A stretch of 9,504 bases of DNA from positions 1 through 9,504 of the forward strand of contig JADFNQ010000038.1 in NCBI GenBank assembly GCA_022563285.1, in the 5' to 3' direction. Below are positions 1 to 5,765 of the stretch, in pieces. The translations under genes and the position numbers were made by a program. Within the stretch, counting starts at the first letter, position 1. Every line of letters begins with the position of its first letter. Under the pieces are notes generated by a model. That model was not told where the DNA came from. It searched no databases and saw nothing but the letters and a program-made list of their open reading frames with translations. The DNA is from Chloroflexota bacterium. Lineage in GTDB: Bacteria; Chloroflexota; Dehalococcoidia; SM23-28-2; RBG-16-64-32.

Positions 1-1001
1 GGTGCCGGCCCGCCGTCGCTTATGATGTAGAACCCCAGCTCGCCCCGGGGCGACTCAATACGCCCGTACGCCTCCCCCACGGGCGGCCGGATCGCCAGCG
101 GCGCCGAAGGCGCCTCTCCTGGCTGCGCCGTGGATGTCGTGATTTGCGAGTGCACCGGCCCCTCCGGCATCATCTCCAGCGCCTGCTCCAGGATGCGGAT
201 GCTCTGTCGCATCTCCGCCAGCCGCACCAGAAAGCGGTCGTAGGCGTCCCCGTCAGTGCCCACGCAGATATCGAACTCCACCTTGTCGTAGGCCGCGTAA
301 GGGTCCGCCTTGCGGATGTCCCAGGCCACGCCGCTGCCCCGCAGCATCGGCCCGCTCACCGAGGTCGCGATCGCCAGCTCCGGCGGCAGCACCCCGATGC
401 CGCGGGAGCGGGCCACGATGATCTCGTTCTCCAGCAGCAGCCCCTCGTACTCGTCCATCCGCTTCGGCAGCTCATCCAGGAGCTTACGTAGCTGGGGCGC
501 GAACTCCGGAGGAACATCTCGTGACACGCCTCCGATTCGCATGTAGTTGGTGGTCAACCGCGCCCCGCAGGCCATCTCGAACAGGTCCAGGATCTTCTCC
601 CGCTCGCGGAACATGTGCATCACCGGCGTCTGCCAGGTGCCGCAGTCGTTGGCGAAGGTGCCCACCGCCATGGAGTGGCTGGCGAACCGCTGCAGCTCCG
701 ACATGATCGTCCGCAGCCACTGCGCCCGCTCTGGCGGCTCTATCTCGCACAGCTTCTCCACGGCAAGCACGTAAGCCAGGTTCCCCGTCATCGCCGCCAC
801 GTAGTCGGTGCGGTCCGTGAACGGGATGTTCTGGGTGTAGCTGCGCTCCTCCGCCAGCTTCTCCATGCTCCGGTGCAGGTAGCCCACCACCATATCCGCG
901 TCGATGATCCGCTCCCCGTCCAGCGTCAACCGCATGCGGAACACGCCGTGCGTGCTCGGGTGTTGCGGCCCGATGTTGACCACGAACGGCTCCGTCTTCA
1001 T
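1..1001 (-). CDS. nuoD: NADH-quinone oxidoreductase subunit D, 3' end cut by window edge
   Basis: Subunit of the peripheral arm of complex I (49-kDa type), which helps form the quinone-binding site where electrons from NADH reach the membrane quinone. I translated 333 codons. Visible family features are the PQHPSTHG segment (residues 12-19), the GYLHRSMEKLAE block (40-51; most homologues have HRGIEKLAE), FTDRTDY (61-67) and the closing PRGELGFYIISDGG (318-331). The reading runs off the window; about 50-60 C-terminal residues should be missing, judged from usual family length. The ATG lies 8 bases after the nuoC stop, and a purine-rich GGGAGGGG stretch overlapping the nuoC end can serve as ribosome binding site, so the two are probably translationally coupled. 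Identification is near certain. Confidence 0.96.
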   Translation of the reverse strand, partial: MKTEPFVVNIGPQHPSTHGVFRMRLTLDGERIIDADMVVGYLHRSMEKLAEERSYTQNIPFTDRTDYVAAMTGNLAYVLAVEKLCEIEPPERAQWLRTIMSELQRFASHSMAVGTFANDCGTWQTPVMHMFREREKILDLFEMACGARLTTNYMRIGGVSRDVPPEFAPQLRKLLDELPKRMDEYEGLLLENEIIVARSRGIGVLPPELAIATSVSGPMLRGSGVAWDIRKADPYAAYDKVEFDICVGTDGDAYDRFLVRLAEMRQSIRILEQALEMMPEGPVHSQITTSTAQPGEAPSAPLAIRPPVGEAYGRIESPRGELGFYIISDGGPA

Positions 1002-1009
1002 CGCCACCG

Positions 1010-1525
1010 CTAGCCCCTCCCCTCCAGCCTGCCGCCCGGCTCCCCGGGGAAGCGCTCCAGCCCCGCCATCTGCCCGCCTGGGAAGTTCAGCCAGTCCTTG
1101 CGCAGCGGGTGGCCGGGGAACCCCTCCCAAAGGAAGATCCGTCGCAGGTCCGGGTGCCCGGGGAAGCGGATCCCCATCAGGTCGAACGCCTCCCGTTCCT
1201 GCAGGTGGGCGCCCCGCCAGACCGAGACTACCGACGGCGCCTCCGGGTTATCGTGGTCGGCGCAGCACGTCTTCAGGGTCGTCGCCTGGTTACGGCTGAT
1301 CGACAGCAGGTGGTACACCACCTCGAAGTGGTCCAGCCGGTCCACGGCGGTCAGCGAGCTGAGGAAGCGGAAGTCCAGCTCGGGGTCGTCCCGCAGGAAG
1401 GTGCAGACCTCCAGAAGCCGGTCCGGCTTGACCTCCGCCCACTCGGGCCTGGCGTCTGTGACCGCGTCGGGAAACTGCTGCTGGAGGCGGTGCGCTAGAT
1501 CATCGCCGGATATTACCGTCGTCAT
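1010..1525 (-). CDS. nuoC: NADH-quinone oxidoreductase subunit C
   Basis: The 30-kDa-type subunit of complex I, which packs against NuoD in the peripheral arm. The 171-residue product carries the family signature at residues 110-145: EREAFDLMGIRFPGHP followed by LRRI and GHPLRKDW. I chose the ATG that gives an MTTVISGDDL start, because family members begin near there. An in-frame ATG 63 bases upstream would add 21 residues without resemblance to NuoC and has AAGG directly abutting its start codon, which is too close. The gene lies between nuoA and nuoD in one transcription direction. nuoB is not present between nuoA and this gene, and no fused NuoB motif is seen in the protein. Confidence 0.96.
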   Translation of the reverse strand: MTTVISGDDLAHRLQQQFPDAVTDARPEWAEVKPDRLLEVCTFLRDDPELDFRFLSSLTAVDRLDHFEVVYHLLSISRNQATTLKTCCADHDNPEAPSVVSVWRGAHLQEREAFDLMGIRFPGHPDLRRIFLWEGFPGHPLRKDWLNFPGGQMAGLERFPGEPGGRLEGRG

Positions 1526-1539
1526 CTGATGGCACCCCG

Positions 1540-1558
1540 GCCCCGATACGAGCGGGGC
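1540..1558 (-). repeat. small hairpin in the nuoA-nuoC gap
   Basis: A 6-bp stem (GCCCCG paired with CGGGGC) with a 7-base loop lies in the 84-base spacer where nuoB would normally be found. A second, imperfect hairpin with a TTCA loop sits nearby at about 1586-1601. They may be repeat debris or an intra-operon RNA structure. No T-run follows, so a terminator is unlikely. Confidence 0.35.
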
Positions 1559-1609
1559 GGCACCCGGCTTCGGATCACCATGCCGCATCCTTCAGGGTGC
1601 GGTCTCAAC

Positions 1610-1981
1610 TCACGTCCACTCTAGGGCGTTCTTGCGCCATGCGTAGGCCAGCCCAATGAACAGGATGACCACGAACGTCAGCACCTCGATGAAGCCGGCG
1701 ACGGCGACCTTCTCGAACGAGACGGCCCAGGGGTAGAGGAAGACCGCCTCTACGTCGAAGATCACGAACAGCAGCGCGAAGTAGTAGTACCGGAAGTTGA
1801 ACTGGACCCAGGCGCTCCCCTCCGTCTCCACGCCGCACTCGAAGGTCGATTCCTTGATCGGGTCGGGGGCCTGGGGACGTACCTTCATCAGGCCCAGCAT
1901 CCAGGAGGTGGCGATCCCTCCTATGGGGAAGACGAGCGCCAGGAGGACGAGAAAACCTACTTGGCCCCAGTCGGAAAGCAT
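1610..1981 (-). CDS. nuoA: NADH-quinone oxidoreductase subunit A
   Basis: Small membrane subunit of complex I at the junction of membrane and peripheral arms. The 123-residue product has three hydrophobic segments (about residues 8-30, 65-85 and 94-113). It carries the family's conserved loop STFECGVETEGSAWVQFN (45-62), then FALLFVIFDVEAVFLYPWAV (68-87), with the acidic residues of the IFDVE motif intact. Length matches the family (about 118-140). The ATG is the first reasonable start; no strong Shine-Dalgarno sequence is visible before it. It is the first gene of a minus-strand nuo operon, behind its own promoter. Identification is near certain. Confidence 0.97.
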   Translation of the reverse strand: MLSDWGQVGFLVLLALVFPIGGIATSWMLGLMKVRPQAPDPIKESTFECGVETEGSAWVQFNFRYYYFALLFVIFDVEAVFLYPWAVSFEKVAVAGFIEVLTFVVILFIGLAYAWRKNALEWT

Positions 1982-2017
1982 ATGGCGCGTACTTTGTGAA
2001 TTATGGCGCTACCGGCT

Positions 2018-2053
2018 TGCGGGGAGTATAGCACACGCCTGTGGGTTGAACAA
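2018..2053 (-). promoter_or_regulatory. sigma-70-type promoter for the nuo operon
   Basis: On the minus strand TTGTTC (-35, 2048-2053) is followed after exactly 17 bases by TATACT (-10, 2025-2030). Transcription would begin near 2018, leaving a leader of about 37 bases before nuoA. The bases after the -10 (TCCCCGCA) resemble those after two other predicted promoters in this window. The -10 is strong and the -35 is weak. Confidence 0.55.
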
Positions 2054-2072
2054 CAGGAGCCCTCCCCTCTCC

Positions 2073-2101
2073 TTGACCCTGCGACGCCCAGCCGCTACTA
2101 T
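2073..2101 (+). promoter_or_regulatory. sigma-70-type promoter for the DUF35-thiolase operon
   Basis: TTGACC (-35, 2073-2078), a 17-base spacer and TACTAT (-10, 2096-2101) point to a start near 2108 and a leader of about 36 bases. It is back to back with the nuo promoter; the two -35 boxes are about 20 bases apart, so one regulator bound here could affect both operons. No clear operator palindrome was seen between them. Confidence 0.5.
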
Positions 2102-2143
2102 CGGTGACGATTCCCAACCTCACGTGAACGTCAAGGAGCATCG

Positions 2144-2569
2144 TTGCCTCAAGAACAGCGCCCCAAGCCCGTCCCCACTCCCAGCCCCGAGACGCGTCGC
2201 TATTGGGAGGGCTGCAAGAGCCACGAGCTCTGGCTCCCCTTCTGCCGCCCCTGCCAGAGCTTCTTCTTCTACCCCCGCCGGTTCTGCCCCCGTTGCTTCG
2301 GCTGGGACATCGAGTGGCGCCGGGTCAGCGGCCGCGGCACCGTCTACTCCTACGCCATCCAGTACCGCGCCTTCCACCCCGGCTGGTCCGACGAGACGCC
2401 CTACGTAACCGCCCTCGTGGAGCTTGAGGAGGGTCCTCGCCTGTACACCAACCTCGTCGGCGTTGAGCCCGACCCCAAGAGCATCCACTGCGACATGCCC
2501 GTGGAGGTCGTCTTCGAGGAGATCAGCGAGGAGATCAGCCTGCCTAAGTTCCGGCCCGTCTCCACCTGA
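2144..2569 (+). CDS. DUF35 zinc-ribbon/OB-fold acyl-CoA-associated protein
   Basis: The 141-residue product has the two-part build of the DUF35 family: an N-terminal zinc ribbon with four cysteines (C34, C37, C48, C51) and a C-terminal OB-fold (about 60-140, including the GRGTVYSYAI strand and VALVELEEGPRL-like region). In known systems DUF35 proteins bind thiolase-fold enzymes and help position the CoA substrate: archaeal thiolase/HMG-CoA synthase complexes, and ChsH2 with the aldolase Ltp2. A thiolase-fold gene two genes downstream fits that role. The start is a TTG, chosen because AAGGAG lies 5 bases before it; the nearby GTG at 2124 is out of frame. It ends 2 bases before the next gene. 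Confidence 0.9.
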   Translation: MPQEQRPKPVPTPSPETRRYWEGCKSHELWLPFCRPCQSFFFYPRRFCPRCFGWDIEWRRVSGRGTVYSYAIQYRAFHPGWSDETPYVTALVELEEGPRLYTNLVGVEPDPKSIHCDMPVEVVFEEISEEISLPKFRPVST

Positions 2570-2571
2570 CA

Positions 2572-3075
2572 ATGATAATGTCCCCGTCTTCCCGTAGAGT
2601 GGCCGAGGCGGCCCGCGACCTCGGCCTCGCGATCGCCGTCCGCGAGTTCCCGGAGGGCACTCACACCGCCGAGGACGCCGCCCGCGCCATCGGCGTCGAT
2701 GTCGGTCAGATCGTCAAGTCGCTCGTCTTCCTCGTGGACGGCCGGCCCGTCCTCTGCCTCGTCTCCGGCCTCAACCGCCTGGATCCCAAACGCCTCGCGA
2801 TCGTCACCGGCGCCTCACAGGTGCGCCGCGCCGGCGCCGGCGCGGTCGAACGCGCCACCGGCTTCGCTATCGGAGGGATACCTCCCTTCGGCCACAAGCA
2901 GCGCCTCCCCGTCTACTGCGACCGCGATCTGATGGCCTACGACGTGGTGTGGGCGGCCGCCGGAACACCCAGAGAGGTGTTCAGCGTGGAGCCGCAGCAG
3001 CTCGCCCAGGCCTGCGGCGCCACCGTCGCCGATCTGAAGGCCAGCCTGCCGGAGAGCAGGGAGGAGGAGGCGTAG
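2572..3075 (+). CDS. YbaK/EbsC-family aminoacyl-tRNA deacylase-like protein
   Basis: The 167-residue product matches the YbaK/ProX editing fold. These proteins hydrolyse mischarged aminoacyl-tRNAs (such as Cys- or Ala-tRNA(Pro)) in the cytosol. Visible hallmarks are the IVKSLVFLVDGRPVLCLVSG strand pair with the conserved lysine K49, the GGIPPFGH loop (101-108), and AGTPREVFSVEPQQL (130-144). The exact tRNA specificity cannot be read from the sequence. The start ATG is 2 bases after the DUF35 stop; an alternative ATG lies two codons later. The stop codon is immediately followed by the GTG of the thiolase-fold gene, so all three are almost certainly cotranscribed. A tRNA editing protein between two acyl-CoA enzyme genes is unusual. 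Confidence 0.88.
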   Translation: MIMSPSSRRVAEAARDLGLAIAVREFPEGTHTAEDAARAIGVDVGQIVKSLVFLVDGRPVLCLVSGLNRLDPKRLAIVTGASQVRRAGAGAVERATGFAIGGIPPFGHKQRLPVYCDRDLMAYDVVWAAAGTPREVFSVEPQQLAQACGATVADLKASLPESREEEA

Positions 3076-4266
3076 GTGCCATCGGGTAGCCTCAGCAACT
3101 CGGACCGACGCCGCCTCTCCGGTAAGGTCGCCATCGTCGGCGCCGACGAGTCCGACGAGATCGGCATCGTCGCCCACAAGTCCACCCTCGAGCTGCACGC
3201 CGAGGCCGCCCGCAACGCCCTCGCCGACGCCGGCATCCCCATGTCCGAGGTGGACGGCATCTTCACCGCCGGCCCCGGCTGGTCCCCCAGCCTCCAGATC
3301 GCCGAATACCTCGGCATCCGGCCCAGGTACACCGATAGCACCACCGTCGGCGGCTCCTCATTCGTCATCCATGTGGAGCACGCCGCCGCCGCCATCGAGG
3401 CCGGCCTCATCGACGTCGCCCTCATCACCCACGGTCAGAGCGGCCACTCAGACCGCCGCCGCCCCGGCGCCGGCAGGCCCCCCCTCGACCCCTGGTTCCC
3501 CGCCGCCCAGTTCGAGATGCCCTACCACGTCGGCGGCCCCGCCACGGTCTACGCCCTCGCCTGCATGCGTCACATGCACCAGTTCGGCACCACCCACGAG
3601 CAGCTCGCCGAGATCGCCGTCGCCACCCGCAAGTGGGCGATGCTCAACCCTAAAGCAATGATGCGCGACCCGATAACCATCGACGACGTCCTCTCCTCCC
3701 GCTGGATCACCTACCCCTTCCACCTCCTCGACTGCTGCCTGGTCACCGACGCAGGCGGCGCCGTAGTCGTCACCAGCGCCCGGCGGGCGAAGGGCTGCCG
3801 CAAGCAGCCCGTCCTCGTCCTCGGCTCCGGCGAGGCCACCACCCACCAGACCATCGCCTCCATGCCCGACCTCACCGATACCCCCGCCAGCATCTCCGGC
3901 CCCCTCGCCTTCCAGATGGCCGGCGTCCGCCCCCAGGAGATCGACGTTACGGAGGTCTACGACTCGTTCACATACACGGCGCTGGTGACTCTGGAGGCGC
4001 TGGGGTTCTGCAAAAAGGGCGAGGGCGGCCCCTTCGTCTCCGGGGGGCGCACCGCCCCCGGCGGCGACTTTCCCCTCAACACCAACGGCGGCGGCCTCTC
4101 TTACACCCACCCCGGCATGTACGGCATCTTCCTTCTCATCGAGGCCGTCCGCCAGCTCCGCGGCGAGTGCGGCGACCGCCAGGTCTCCGGCGCCAGGCTG
4201 GCCTGCGTCAACGGCACCGGCGGCACCCTCTCCTCCACCGGCACCCTGATCCTGGGGGCCGAATGA
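3076..4266 (+). CDS. Thiolase-fold protein without nucleophilic Cys, possible Ltp2-like retro-aldolase
   Basis: The 396-residue product belongs to the SCP-x-like branch of the thiolase superfamily. The first half contains the DSTTVGGSSF segment (87-96), where active thiolases carry the acyl-accepting cysteine; here the first cysteine of the whole protein is C163. The second half has DVTEVYDSFTYTAL (290-302), with Tyr295 where the thiolase motif usually reads HD, then NTNGGGLSYTHPGMYG (335-350, Tyr343 and His345) and ACVNGTGG (376-383, C377). The loss of the cysteine, the two tyrosines and a DUF35 partner in the operon are as described for the aldolase Ltp2, which cleaves steroid side chains by retro-aldol reaction. 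Ordinary thiolysis therefore looks unlikely. The GTG start abuts the previous stop, with GAGGAGG about 5 bases upstream. The superfamily is sure; the reaction is inferred. Confidence 0.88.
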   Translation: MPSGSLSNSDRRRLSGKVAIVGADESDEIGIVAHKSTLELHAEAARNALADAGIPMSEVDGIFTAGPGWSPSLQIAEYLGIRPRYTDSTTVGGSSFVIHVEHAAAAIEAGLIDVALITHGQSGHSDRRRPGAGRPPLDPWFPAAQFEMPYHVGGPATVYALACMRHMHQFGTTHEQLAEIAVATRKWAMLNPKAMMRDPITIDDVLSSRWITYPFHLLDCCLVTDAGGAVVVTSARRAKGCRKQPVLVLGSGEATTHQTIASMPDLTDTPASISGPLAFQMAGVRPQEIDVTEVYDSFTYTALVTLEALGFCKKGEGGPFVSGGRTAPGGDFPLNTNGGGLSYTHPGMYGIFLLIEAVRQLRGECGDRQVSGARLACVNGTGGTLSSTGTLILGAE

Positions 4267-4271
4267 CGCTA

Positions 4272-4297
4272 TGTAGGGGTCGAGCATGCTCGACCCC
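4272..4297. repeat. GTAGGGGTCGAGCA palindromic repeat, copy 1
   Basis: GGGGTCGAGCA meets its exact reverse complement at 4276-4297 (11-bp arms, no loop). The 26 bases here recur identically at 6825-6850. This copy has lost the final CTAC arm. It lies just after the thiolase-fold stop and could cap or destabilise the transcript end, but no T-run follows. Confidence 0.85.
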
Positions 4298-4315
4298 GCT
4301 GCGGCCCGCGCAGTT

Positions 4316-4361
4316 GTAGGGGCAACCCTGCCTACCGGCAGGCAGGCTTCAGGTCGCCCGC
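4316..4361. repeat. Composite GTAGGGGC...GGTCGCCC repeat with nested palindrome
   Basis: The outer arms (GTAGGGGCAACC and GGTCGCCCGCC) match the uninterrupted copy at 8347-8373, except for one base. Between them sits about 20 bases containing CTGCC/GGCAG inverted arms, similar to the GGCAGGCCTGCC unit at 8302-8313. It therefore looks like one palindromic unit inserted inside another. Confidence 0.65.
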
Positions 4362-4362
4362 C

Positions 4363-4389
4363 ATCCGTTTATCCGTTCCCTTATCCGTT
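4363..4389 (+). repeat. Three ATCCGTT direct repeats
   Basis: ATCCGTT begins at 4363, 4371 and 4383; the last two are extended to TTATCCGTT. They lie upstream of the PHP gene and run into a TTGACA hexamer (4388-4393). They could be a regulator binding site or simple local duplication; nothing in the sequence decides this. Confidence 0.45.
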
Positions 4390-4405
4390 GACAGATAACC
4401 CCATG

Positions 4406-4425
4406 CCCCATCTTTCGGGATGGGG
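4406..4425 (+). promoter_or_regulatory. Hairpin just before the PHP gene
   Basis: CCCCATC pairs with GATGGGG across a TTTCGG loop (7-bp stem), ending 14 bases before the ATG. In an mRNA starting upstream it could affect translation. With no T-run after it, a terminator function for upstream transcripts is weakly supported. Confidence 0.45.
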
Positions 4426-4439
4426 TACAGTTTAATCAC

Positions 4440-5108
4440 ATGCTCATCGACCTCCACACCCACACCCAGCCCCTCTCCCACGACTCGCTTCTGACCCCCG
4501 ACCAGCTCATCCAGGCCGCCAAGGCCGCCGGCCTGGACGCCGTATGCCTCACCGAGCACGACTTCGTCTGGGATCCGGAAATGGTGCGCCAGCTCGCCCG
4601 CCGTCACGCCTTCACCGTCATCCCAGCCATCGAGGTGAACACGGAAGACGGCCACTTCCTCGCCTTCGGCCTGGACCGCTACGTCTACGGTATGCACCGC
4701 GCTGCCGAGCTCGCCCGGCTCGTCGATGAGGCCGGCGGCGCCCTCGTCGCCGCCCACCCCTACCGCCGCCAGCTGCCACCGGACGGGGGCCCGCTACGCG
4801 CGTCTGCGTCTGGGCACGGCCGGGAGGCGTCCGCCTGGAGCGAGGCGCTGGACCACGCCGCCGCCAACCCCGCCTACCGCTACGTCTGCGCCCTGGAGAC
4901 GCTCAACAGCCGCGGCAGAGAGCGCGAGAACCAGTTCTCGCAGCAGCTGTGCGACCGCCTCGGCCTGCCTGCCGTCGCCGCCAGCGACGCCCACCAGGCG
5001 TCAGATCTCGGCCGCTGCGCCACCGAATTCCAGCGCGCCGTCGCCGATGTCGCGGACCTCATCCGAGAGCTCAAAGCGGGCCGCTGCCGTCCTGTGGTCT
5101 TGAAGTAG
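4440..5108 (+). CDS. PHP-domain metal-dependent hydrolase
   Basis: The 222-residue product is a stand-alone PHP domain, a fold of metal-dependent phosphoesterases that usually holds two or three metals. The ligand motifs are all visible in order: DLHTHT (4-9), LTEHD (37-41), IPAIEVNTE (61-69), H72, HPY (106-108), E153 and SDAH (182-185). The substrate (phosphate ester, nucleotide or oligonucleotide) cannot be inferred. The ATG is set by the motif, because DLHTHT almost always lies at the extreme N-terminus. No Shine-Dalgarno sequence precedes it; a TACAGT ending 8 bases upstream would suit a leaderless transcript. It follows a repeat-rich gap after the thiolase-fold gene, and its relation to the acyl-CoA genes is unclear. 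Confidence 0.92.
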   Translation: MLIDLHTHTQPLSHDSLLTPDQLIQAAKAAGLDAVCLTEHDFVWDPEMVRQLARRHAFTVIPAIEVNTEDGHFLAFGLDRYVYGMHRAAELARLVDEAGGALVAAHPYRRQLPPDGGPLRASASGHGREASAWSEALDHAAANPAYRYVCALETLNSRGRERENQFSQQLCDRLGLPAVAASDAHQASDLGRCATEFQRAVADVADLIRELKAGRCRPVVLK

Positions 5109-5128
5109 CGCCCGCCAGCCGGTATGAT
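5100..5128 (+). promoter_or_regulatory. Promoter of the first methyltransferase-like gene, -35 inside the PHP gene end
   Basis: TTGAAG (5100-5105, the last two codons' bases before the PHP stop), a 17-base spacer and TATGAT (5123-5128) form a sigma-70-type promoter. The start would be near 5135, about 20 bases before the ATG. The segment GTATGATCCCTGCGCA (5122-5137) nearly repeats the one before the first MaoC gene. Confidence 0.55.
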
Positions 5129-5155
5129 CCCTGCGCATTGGTGGAACGCATACCC

Positions 5156-5635
5156 ATGTCGCGGCGCATTCTTCATCCCCCCCTTATTACGGTCATTTTC
5201 ATCCCCATATCACTGTTATTGCTGGCGCGGCGCCAAAGGTTGCCCAAACTGCCCATCGGCCGCTGGCGGTTTTTAGGGATACCCCTGGTCGCCGCCGGTA
5301 TTGGCCTCCACTTGTGGAGCGACCGTCTCCTGCGCACCCGCGGCCAGGGCACGCCTGACCCCGCCAACCCACCGCGGCTTCTCGTCGAAGAAGGGCCCTA
5401 TCAGTACAGCCGTAACCCTATATGGATTGGCCGCTTTCTTCTGCTGGTGGGCGTTGGCCTTTTCCTGCGCTCGCTGCTGCTTTTGCTATACGTTATCGGC
5501 CTGGTGGCACGCATGCATACGCACATCGTGCGGGTGGAGGAACCACAGCTCCTGGAGCGCTTCGGCGGGGCCTATCGGGACTATATGCGGAGTGTGCCCC
5601 GCTGGCTGCCCCTAAGGCTGAAGCGAAGGGTTTGA
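5156..5635 (+). CDS. Integral-membrane methyltransferase of the isoprenylcysteine/phospholipid type
   Basis: The 159-residue product has hydrophobic segments at about 10-24, 38-53 and 92-118. It carries the family's two conserved blocks: GPYQYSRNPIW (80-90) and VEEPQLLERFGGAYRDYM (127-144) followed by VPRWLP (147-152). These form the S-adenosylmethionine site in ICMT/PEMT-type membrane methyltransferases; the acceptor is often a lipid or isoprenoid but cannot be named here. An upstream in-frame GTG and a long Arg/Pro-rich extension exist, but the extension is antisense-like shadow of the PHP gene. The MSRRILHPP start fits the promoter and membrane topology. Third codon positions near its start are less GC-rich than in neighbours (for example ATT, TTA, GTT, TTT), which may mean a different origin. 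Confidence 0.85.
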   Translation: MSRRILHPPLITVIFIPISLLLLARRQRLPKLPIGRWRFLGIPLVAAGIGLHLWSDRLLRTRGQGTPDPANPPRLLVEEGPYQYSRNPIWIGRFLLLVGVGLFLRSLLLLLYVIGLVARMHTHIVRVEEPQLLERFGGAYRDYMRSVPRWLPLRLKRRV

Positions 5636-5660
5636 CAGCTTGTCAGGGCTGCCATATTAA
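5632..5660 (+). promoter_or_regulatory. Promoter overlapping the first methyltransferase-like stop codon
   Basis: A perfect TTGACA (5632-5637) contains the TGA stop (5633-5635). After 17 bases comes TATTAA (5655-5660). Transcription would begin near 5667, giving a leader of roughly 100 bases before the next gene. Confidence 0.5.
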
Positions 5661-5765
5661 CGCCCGATCGGACATGTCGGGGACCTGGCCTGGGAACTAC
5701 GCCGCGGCCGCTTCCAGCCCGTCCTCTTGCGCTAGACCTGCCCCCCGCCCGATAATCGCTCCGCA

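Noticed and set aside
310..1529. Several plus-strand open frames of 60-143 codons opposite nuoD and nuoC
   Set aside because: They are Arg/Ser/Pro-rich antisense readings of clearly identified complex I genes.
1526..1588. Upstream start for nuoC adding 21 residues
   Set aside because: The extension has no NuoC similarity and its AAGG abuts the start codon; the later ATG fits the family.
3448..4287. 279-codon open frame on the minus strand
   Set aside because: It is a Gly/Ala/Val/Asp-rich shadow opposite the thiolase-fold gene, caused by high GC at third positions; it has no recognisable domain.
4272..4297. Rho-independent terminator at the GTAGGGG palindrome
   Set aside because: The stem is good but no T-run follows, and the same unit occurs inside the MaoC operon, so it is better called a repeat.
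4949..5155. N-terminal extension of the first methyltransferase-like protein
   Set aside because: The 69 extra residues are Arg/Pro-rich, out-of-frame reading of the PHP gene, and lie upstream of the predicted promoter.
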